From contig CM049999.1 of the NCBI GenBank assembly GCA_016630955.3, forward strand, positions 682,001-746,000: a DNA stretch of 64,000 nt, written 5' to 3'. Under the pieces are notes generated by a model, which had not been told where the DNA came from, ran no database searches, and saw nothing but the letters and a program-made list of their open reading frames with translations. This DNA comes from Didymella arachidicola. Lineage: Eukaryota > Ascomycota > Dothideomycetes > Pleosporales > Didymellaceae. The translations under genes and the position numbers were made by a program. Shown here in pieces: positions 57,843-64,000 of the stretch. Within the stretch, counting starts at the first letter, position 1, and the number at the start of each line of letters is the position of its first letter.

Positions 57843-58948
57843 ATGGACATCGTTCTCGAGATCGTAGACACCTTCATCTTCGACCACCTATACTCAAATC
57901 TTTTGCCAGCTTCGAACACTCCGCTCGCCGGCAATGCGACTTTCTCGAGCATAAGGGAAGAGCCCACCGGCTTTGCCCATCCCGGTGCAACATGGCATTA
58001 CGAGCCGGCATCCAAGTACTTCTCGATACAGCCCTCGCAGGCTGCGTATGAGAGTGCATGGCCTCGCGACGATTGGCGCAGGCAGCTGTTGACATTATAC
58101 CTGATTACATGGTACACCGTCGCAGAATGACGATATTATACGCACTTCTGACACTACACAGGCTGTTTGGTGTTCTCGTCTACTATGTCTTCGCGTCCGC
58201 GTCCTACTTCCTCGTCTTCGATAAGGCAACTTTCGCCCACCCGCGGTACCTCAAGAACCAGATCAAGCTCGAGATGAAGCAGGCTAACATCGCCTTCCCC
58301 ATCATGGCTATCTTTACAGCGCCATGGTTCTTGGCTGAAGTGCGTGGTTTCTCGAAGCTCTATGATACAACAGAGGAGGGCCCAGGAGCGTGGTACAATT
58401 GGCTTCAGTTTCCGTTCTTTGTCTTCTTTACCGACTTCTGCATCTACTGGATCCACAGGGGCCTGCACCACAAAAGTGTATACAAGATACTGCACAAGCC
58501 TCATCACAAGTGGATCATGCCTACGCCCTTCGCGTCGCACGCCTTTCACCCCATGGATGGCTACGCACAGGGTCTTCCCTACCATATTTTCCCCTTCCTG
58601 TTCCCTCTCCAGAAATTCGCCTACGTTGCGCTCTTCATCTTTGTCAATATTTGGACAGTCCTCATCCACGATGGGGAATACGCACATAACTCGCCCATCA
58701 TCAACGGTGCCGCTTGCCACACCATGCACCACTTGTACTTCAATTACAACTATGGCCAGTTCACAACGCTCTGGGACCGTATGGGTGGCAGCTACAGGAG
58801 GCCCAACGACGAGTTGTTCCAAAAGGAGCTCAAGATGTGCCAGAGCGAATGGGAGAAGCAAGCCAAGGCTGTCGATAGGATGGTGGAGGAGGTCGAGGGC
58901 GAGGATGACCGGAAATATGAGCCCATGGAAACTAAAAAGGTCCGCTAG
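57843..58948 (+). CDS. erg3: Sterol C-5 desaturase
   Basis: Exons 57843-58111 and 58162-58948 (50-bp intron) give 351 residues, the normal length. The enzyme introduces the C-5 double bond in ergosterol synthesis, in the ER membrane, using a di-iron centre held by histidines. The three histidine clusters are present: HRGLHHKSVY (~187), HKPHHKW (~200) and HTMHHLYFNYNYGQF (~276). HAFHPMDGYAQ lies between the second and third. Hydrophobic segments flank them (LFGVLVYYVFASASYF, FAYVALFIFVNIWTVLI). The N-terminus, MDIVLEIVDTFIFDHLYS, is the usual start of filamentous-fungal ERG3. The charged C-terminus (EEVEGEDDRKYEP) is cytosolic. Confidence 0.97.
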
Positions 58949-59360
58949 CTGGTGACTTAGAAGTGAGCGATCCAGTATCTAGACCACACCTTGAGAAGAA
59001 GCATTCCCAGGTGTAGGCCAGTTGGTAGAGACGGAAGTCCTGTCAGCCATCATTGGAAGCCAATTCGCTGTCAGGTGATGCCAAAAGTGAGGCAGAAGCA
59101 TGCGCATTTTTCGCTTAGACACTCAAGCGCACTGCACCCAATACGCTTTGTCAATCAAGTTGCCACTTGATGCGCCCCACTAGTCGTGGGAGGGTTGGTC
59201 TTACCAACGTAGATCTAGCTGTAACAAGTAGAATACTTGGCATAATCATAATTAGTAGAGCGAGTAATTACAAATATTACAACTTCAGATGATTCAATGT
59301 TGCAGTTCAACTCTATTTATTGTGCCAGCGCTATACTACGCTGAAACCAAATCTGTACAC
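58949..59360. other. Interval between convergent ERG3 and wax-synthase-like genes
   Basis: 412 bp holding both 3' UTRs. The part near 59220-59330 is AT-rich. No gene is seen. Confidence 0.5.
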
Positions 59361-60998
59361 TCAGAACGCAAGGCCGCTTTGCCACCAGCGCTTCCCGGTA
59401 TGCCATCTCACGACTTGTCCTGCCCAACACCACCAGCCATCTTGCTTCGCTGCGCCAAAGCCTAAGCCCCGGAATAAAGACACAGGAATAGGCTCGAAGA
59501 GCCAGACGCCGCCCAAAGCAAAATCATTGCAAAGCAAATGCGCGGTGTTGTAGAACCACACATGTACGTAGACGAACGTCCATATTCGCATCGCCCATTT
59601 TGGCACATAATTCTGCACTGCAGTCCGACGCAGGGCTGCTGAGATCACAACCTCAACGAATATGCCAAATGCCTGCAACATAAAGAATGCGAACGAGTTC
59701 GCCACTGGATGCGTCGGCCCTGCCGCGGTATACGTGCCACATGCATGCAGCACACCACTCAGCCCAAACGCGGTCAGTAATTGTATTCCCTTCGCAGGCA
59801 CACTCCGTCTGTTCAGCCCAAGGTACTCGCAAATCCTCAGACTGGGTTGTTCGAACGCGAACCGGAACGTCTGGTGCCACCAGCTACTCCACCACCCGGC
59901 AAGTCCCCGATCAAGCACGATTGTAAAAGCCCCCCATGTCTCGGGGTAGATCCACGGCTCTGCCCGTGCACCAATGTAAGACCCGAAGATTCCTGCGAAG
60001 ACCAGTGGTGCGAGGGAGAAAATCGTCTGGAGTGCATACTTGACTGCGATCATGCTGAGGAAGAGGCGGTAGGTGTGTACCATCCAGGGCTGCGTGAGGA
60101 GACTGAAGGGGAAGTATGCTGGCGGAGGGCGCTCAATAAGGCCCCAAAAGTAAGGATCGTGCATCATGATGGTCTTGAGCGCGTCAAGGATCAGGTAGCC
60201 TTTCACGAGGGTCTTAGCGTTGGCGATGAGGAGTGAGCGCCGGTCGGCGTATGTTATTACTTGGCCGGCATGGATGCGCGCGCTGTGCTTCGGTACGTCC
60301 GCGGAGTTGTGGTGCAGTTGTTCTTGTAGCCATTTAGGTGGTGGAGGAAGTGCGGAGGCGCGCCAGTTCCAGCCTGCGCCCCGGAAGTTACAAAAGAGGT
60401 CGCATACCCAGTCAAGGCGCTCAACGAAGGGTGAGAGCGGGTAAGGCTGCCATGCAAACTCGCCGTGGCGGTCACGAGGACCAGCTTCGGATTCTCGAGG
60501 GATGTGGCCGTTGGAATCTGTGGGGTTTTCTGCGACGTTTGTCTTGCCTTTCGATGGGGATCGTTCACTGCCAAATTGACCTTCTGTTCTCTCGATGCGT
60601 TGGAAATCTTCCTGTGCATCGTTGAAGACGAGAAGAGCAGCGAGGTAGACGACGGACCATGAATGTACAAGCCCAAGACCCAACGCTGGTGCCATGCCCC
60701 TAGCTCTTTTGTACATGATGCTGTATGTTGCGAACCAGAGCAACACACCCCAAATTAGGAAGCGACACCTCTTTAGCCATGGTCGGTTTTGATGTGGTAT
60801 GCATAAGTAGATGATAACTAGGAATGCTCCATAAGCGCTATGAGGATATACAAAAGGTTCGAATTGACCGGAAGCTATCTTCGCGTCGTATTGTTGATAG
60901 TAATGCTGTATCAGGTCATGGTGGGTATGTTGAAGAAAGGGAAAGCCTTGGGTGTACAGAGAATGCGGCCAGCCACTGCCACTGGACAAAAGATCCAT
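59361..60998 (-). CDS. Wax-synthase-domain membrane acyltransferase
   Basis: Single exon, 545 residues. The first ATG is at 60998; a longer frame upstream begins with TTG. Multiple membrane segments are visible (AYGAFLVIIYLCI, RFLIWGVLLWFATYSI, IAVKYALQTIFSLAPLVFAGI). The wax-synthase/MBOAT-type domain lies in the C-terminal third, with the block RGLAGWWSSWWHQTFR (~360) and the presumed catalytic His in GLSGVLHACGTY (~415). Fungal relatives include acetyltransferases of secondary-metabolite pathways and unnamed housekeeping members. No biosynthetic cluster surrounds the gene, so a metabolite role is not supported. The acyl donor and acceptor are unknown. A hydrophilic loop near residues 130-190 is poorly conserved in character. 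Confidence 0.88.
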   Translation of the reverse strand: MDLLSSGSGWPHSLYTQGFPFLQHTHHDLIQHYYQQYDAKIASGQFEPFVYPHSAYGAFLVIIYLCIPHQNRPWLKRCRFLIWGVLLWFATYSIMYKRARGMAPALGLGLVHSWSVVYLAALLVFNDAQEDFQRIERTEGQFGSERSPSKGKTNVAENPTDSNGHIPRESEAGPRDRHGEFAWQPYPLSPFVERLDWVCDLFCNFRGAGWNWRASALPPPPKWLQEQLHHNSADVPKHSARIHAGQVITYADRRSLLIANAKTLVKGYLILDALKTIMMHDPYFWGLIERPPPAYFPFSLLTQPWMVHTYRLFLSMIAVKYALQTIFSLAPLVFAGIFGSYIGARAEPWIYPETWGAFTIVLDRGLAGWWSSWWHQTFRFAFEQPSLRICEYLGLNRRSVPAKGIQLLTAFGLSGVLHACGTYTAAGPTHPVANSFAFFMLQAFGIFVEVVISAALRRTAVQNYVPKWAMRIWTFVYVHVWFYNTAHLLCNDFALGGVWLFEPIPVSLFRGLGFGAAKQDGWWCWAGQVVRWHTGKRWWQSGLAF

Positions 60999-61319
60999 AA
61001 TCAAGTGGACGTCGAATGGAACATGCAGAGAAACACCGGAGAAGATTCGAAAGAAAACGAGTCGGAAAGTCAGACAGAAACAAGCATCTAGTGGCGCGCG
61101 TGGCTCTGTAAGACATCTGTCGTCATGGATCGTTGCGTCTCGCTTAGTGGGAGGCTAGTGAGGCTAGGCTCGATCCGCTACGACGGGACTCTCGAGAAAC
61201 ACCAAGGGCCCTGTATCACGACCTTCGGCAACCGGAAAAGCTGCCGCACGGCCTATCAAGACTGTCCTCACCCAGTCCTTACCTTCACAGTTCGAAGACT
61301 TGAGGGCGACACTGTCAAA
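60999..61319. promoter_or_regulatory. Shared upstream region of the wax-synthase-like gene and DRG1
   Basis: 321 bp between divergent start codons. No clear TATA box or known site was recognised. Confidence 0.4.
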
Positions 61320-62728
61320 ATGGTGAACATTACAGAGAAGATCAAGGAGTACAGAGCCCCTCCAAAAGTTTTGATGCCAAGCCTGACGCCCCGCTAGGAT
61401 CGAGGATGAGATGAAGAGGACGCAGAGTAAGTTGGCATACTACTGGAAATCTGAACGAAGCTAACACTAGACAGAGAACAAGGCCACAGGTACGCAGCGC
61501 TACATTTCCGCTTTGAACAGCCGGACCATATCACGTGCTGACACTATCACTCAGAGTACCATCTTGGTCTATTGAAAGGGTGAACATTATTCTCGCAGTC
61601 CGAAATTTCTAAACATTGACCAAAATTAGAAAACTCGCTCGACTCCGTGCTCAGCTACTCGAACCCGGCCCAGGTGCAGGTGGCGCCGCTGGAACAGGAT
61701 TCGATGTCTCCAAAGCTGGCGATGCCCGCATAGCACTTGTTGGCTTTCCCTCAGTCGGAAAGTCAACATTCTTGTCACGGGTCACAAAGACAAAGTCGGA
61801 AGCAGCATCATATGCTTTCACTACCTTGACTGCTATTCCCGGTGTACTAGAGTATGGTGGCGCCGAAATTCAAGTCCTCGATCTTCCCGGTATCATCGAG
61901 GGTGCTGCAGAAGGCAAGGGTCGCGGACGCCAGGTCATCAGTGCTGCGAAGACGAGTGATCTGATTTGCATGATTCTCGACGCCACAAAGAAGGCCGAGC
62001 AAAGGAGTTTGCTCGAAGCTGAACTGTTCGCAGTTGGAATCCGGCTGAATAAAGACCCACCGTAAGCATTCCAGAACAAGCCCGGCAAATTACACTACTG
62101 ATAAGTTCGCAGTAATATCTACCTGAAGCCCAAAAAGGCCGGCGGGATGAAGATCAACTTTCAAACGCCTCCCAAAGGTGGTCTTGACGAGAAGCTGATC
62201 TACCAGGTACTGAAGGATTACAAGATCCTCAACGCCGAAGTGCTGATTCGCGACGAATACGCCACAATCGACGACTTCATCGACGTCATCAACATCAATC
62301 ACCGCAAGTACATCAAGTGCCTGTACGTCTACAACAAGATCGACGCTATCAGCCTACCTCACTTAGACCAACTGGCACGCGAACCTCATACTGTCGTCAT
62401 GTCTTGCGAGCTGGACCTCGGTCTCCAAGATGTTGTTGATCGGTGCTGGGAGGAGCTACAATTGATGCGCATCTATACGAAGAAGAGGGGCGATGATCCG
62501 GACTTCAGCGAGGCCTTGATTGTGAGGAGAGGAAGCACGATCGAGGATGTTTGCGACCAGATCCACAGGACCATCAAGGAGACATTCAAGTTTGCGTTGG
62601 TGTGGGGTGCAAGTGCAAAGCATATGCCTCAGAGAGTGGGTTTGGGACATCTCGTTGCGGATGAGGATGTTGTCAGCATCGTGGGTACGAAGAGTGGAAC
62701 GCGCGAAGCTATGTTTGGAAAGGTGTAG
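61320..62728 (+). CDS. rbg1: Developmentally regulated GTP-binding protein 1 (DRG1/Rbg1)
   Basis: Six exons, 61320-61348, 61398-61426, 61475-61489, 61555-61579, 61630-62061 and 62113-62728, join in frame to 381 residues. Four very short exons code for the N-terminus (MVNITEKIKEIEDEMKRTQ, KNKATEYHLGLLKGKLA). The GTPase has G1 GFPSVGKST (~70), then FTTLTAIPG, G3 DLPGIIEGAAEGKGRGRQV and G4 YNKID. The S5D2L and TGS parts follow, with FKFALVWGASAKHMPQRVG near the C-terminus. DRG1/Rbg1 is a cytoplasmic ribosome-associated GTPase that works with Tma46/DFRP1 to relieve translation stalls. Length is close to the family norm (about 367-370). The 15-bp exon 3 is exceptionally short, but the recovered protein matches the family without a gap. 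Confidence 0.95.
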
Positions 62729-63409
62729 GAGAAGGAAGTACAAATATCAGATTCCTCGACGCTGTTACAGCTCACTCTGCGATATCGAATGTTCTATGCG
62801 TGTGGGACGTCCCATTGGGCTTGACGTCCGGACCATGCAGAGTATATCACAAGAAGCGGTCATTGCCTAACAACTGCTCCAACAAGCATTGACTATCTCA
62901 ATTACAGTTCTGCCGGTTTGAAGCAGGCTTGTTGGTGCTTTGTAACTCTGAAACTTCAAGTTACGCTCAACGCACTCGTGGTCGTAGGGCAGCAATCATG
63001 CTCGAGGAGGCAATGCTGGTCTCATGCGCGGCGGCGGTGGAGAATTGAGGTAATTGGAGGGAGCAGAAATATCTGTAGTCTTGAGTATCTCCTGTCTCAT
63101 TTAGCTTAATCAGTAGCTGGCCCTGTATTGCTCCTCTTGTACGTGACTAGGTTGAGATGCCTACCCAAAAAGTAGAAAGGCCTCGCCGGATATCGATGCC
63201 CTACATCTCAAGCACAGCCGTTAAGATGTAAAGCAAAAGAGCTTCAATTAGTGCGGTGGTGCGCGGAGATCTTCTTTTGCAGTTGATCGGTACTCTCTCC
63301 TTCACCAAGAGCCCCAAGAGAGTTCTTACGTCACGTCTTCACCTCACCCCTCCCTGACCTCCTCACTGCAACCTCCACTCGCCTTAAAACGAAGATTGCC
63401 AGTTTGACG
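62729..63409. other. Interval between DRG1 and the Zn(II)2Cys6 gene
   Basis: About 680 bp between two plus-strand genes. No gene is seen. The last ~100 bases are C/T-rich and likely the promoter and leader of the next gene. Confidence 0.5.
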
Positions 63410-64000
63410 ATGGCGAAACAGCGACAAGACAAACCGTACGTTGTGGAAGACGAAGATCGTATCTCGAGCTGGCTTCGCGATGCTACGTTGAACGAGTACG
63501 GCGATGATGCCGACGAACTCGGCGACACAACAAACGTCGACCCAACCACGCCACAAAGACGACCATTGCTGCGCGAGTGCTACGAGAAAATTTCACCTAC
63601 CAGCACCAGCTTCTCCAATGGCTCTATCTTCGATACGCCACATTCTCCATTCAACAGTTGGATTGAGGATGTCTTCGACGACGAAATTCCGGATCGAGCT
63701 GCCACTGACGACTTCCTCCACCGCATTGAAGACGACAAGAGCATTTATGTCCCTCAAGCACAATCCGATACTGAGCCTGAGATCGAAAGTCGAAGCTCAT
63801 ACGATCCGCCAAGCGACGTCGCCGCTGATCACGAGGAAACATTCGATACTCTGCAAGGTACTTCAAAGACAGCAGCCCCGCCACCTCTTGATACAAATGA
63901 TCTACGGCCTACCTGGCTCACATCCTGCCTTCAATGCATCCACGCAGATTTACCGTGCTCGAGGAAAGCTCCAGCTTGCTCACGATGTAAGCGGAACGGC
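63410..64000 (+). CDS. Zn(II)2Cys6-type protein, N-terminal part cut by window edge
   Basis: The frame is open from the ATG at 63410 to the end of the window (197 codons). The first ~170 residues are acidic and disordered, with a tryptophan-containing start (DRISSWLRDATLNEYGDD). At residues ~179-197 the pattern C-x2-C-x6-C-x6-C-x2-C appears (SCLQCIHADLPC, then SRKAPACSRCKRNG). This spacing is that of the fungal binuclear zinc cluster, with the sixth Cys expected just beyond the edge. The Zn cluster in such a late position after an acidic region, and with Leu/Ile where basic residues are usual, differs from typical N-terminal transcription factors. Whether it binds DNA cannot be judged from this fragment. 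Confidence 0.75.
   Translation, partial: MAKQRQDKPYVVEDEDRISSWLRDATLNEYGDDADELGDTTNVDPTTPQRRPLLRECYEKISPTSTSFSNGSIFDTPHSPFNSWIEDVFDDEIPDRAATDDFLHRIEDDKSIYVPQAQSDTEPEIESRSSYDPPSDVAADHEETFDTLQGTSKTAAPPPLDTNDLRPTWLTSCLQCIHADLPCSRKAPACSRCKRNG

Noticed and set aside
55378..57967. Several 90-130-codon frames between the histidine kinase and ERG3
   Set aside because: No shared direction or splice pattern joins them, no domain is visible, and composition varies. Left as non-coding.
59020..59060. tRNA-like words after ERG3 (GGCCAGTTGGTAGAGACGG)
   Set aside because: Only a D-arm-like fragment is present. No acceptor stem, anticodon stem or T-arm could be folded around it.
57843..61319. ERG3 plus wax-synthase-like gene as a sterol or metabolite cluster
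   Set aside because: Only two lipid genes lie together, in convergent orientation, beside a translation GTPase and a histidine kinase. No synthase, P450 group or regulator is linked.

Overview
The window is nuclear DNA of a filamentous ascomycete (Pezizomycotina, most likely a dothideomycete; the class is inference). Genes lie on both strands, each with its own promoter. They carry short introns (mostly 38-70 bp, GT..AG, with CTAAC/CTGAC-like branch sites) and use the standard code. The products are ordinary eukaryotic proteins: INO80, THO2, BRX1, Cwc2, 5-aminolevulinate synthase, ERG3 and DRG1. I saw no operons, CRISPR arrays, rRNA or tRNA genes, and no intact transposase.

Region by region: 1-14 kb is dense. 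It holds a cysteine-containing membrane protein cut by the left edge (-), the splicing factor Cwc2 (+), a disordered Cys-motif protein (-), a ZUP1/Mug105-like C78 deubiquitinase (-), an HTD2-like mitochondrial dehydratase with an unusual C-terminal extension (+), an F-box protein (-), a 2EXR-type protein (+) and BRX1 (-). From 14.2 to 19.4 kb is the INO80 ATPase (+), followed by 1.9 kb of non-coding DNA with long A and T runs. From 21.3 to 38.9 kb are a DHA1 drug transporter (-), THO2 (-), 5-aminolevulinate synthase (-), a DUF7607-like protein (-) and glutathione synthetase (+). From 38.9 to 51.5 kb the gene density falls. This stretch has a TM7S3/DUF4203-like membrane protein (+), an ERF4-like palmitoyltransferase subunit (+), two short AT-rich elements bounded by inverted repeats (39149-39452 and 48307-48781), and two decayed genes. 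From 51.5 to 64 kb are a GAF hybrid histidine kinase (-), a 2.7-kb empty stretch, sterol C-5 desaturase (+), a wax-synthase-like acyltransferase (-), the DRG1 GTPase (+), and the start of a Zn(II)2Cys6 protein cut by the right edge (+).

The genes do not form one pathway or a biosynthetic cluster. They are mostly housekeeping genes for chromatin and RNA handling, ribosome assembly, heme, glutathione and ergosterol synthesis. Many neighbours are divergent pairs sharing 0.3-1 kb of upstream DNA (membrane protein/Cwc2, ZUP1/HTD2, F-box/2EXR, BRX1/INO80, DUF7607/GSH2, wax synthase/DRG1). I found no convincing new multi-gene system. The points most worth checking are the HTD2 extension, the two inverted-repeat elements, the relic cluster at 48-51 kb, the heptamer repeat in front of ERF4, and the splice-site features of INO80.
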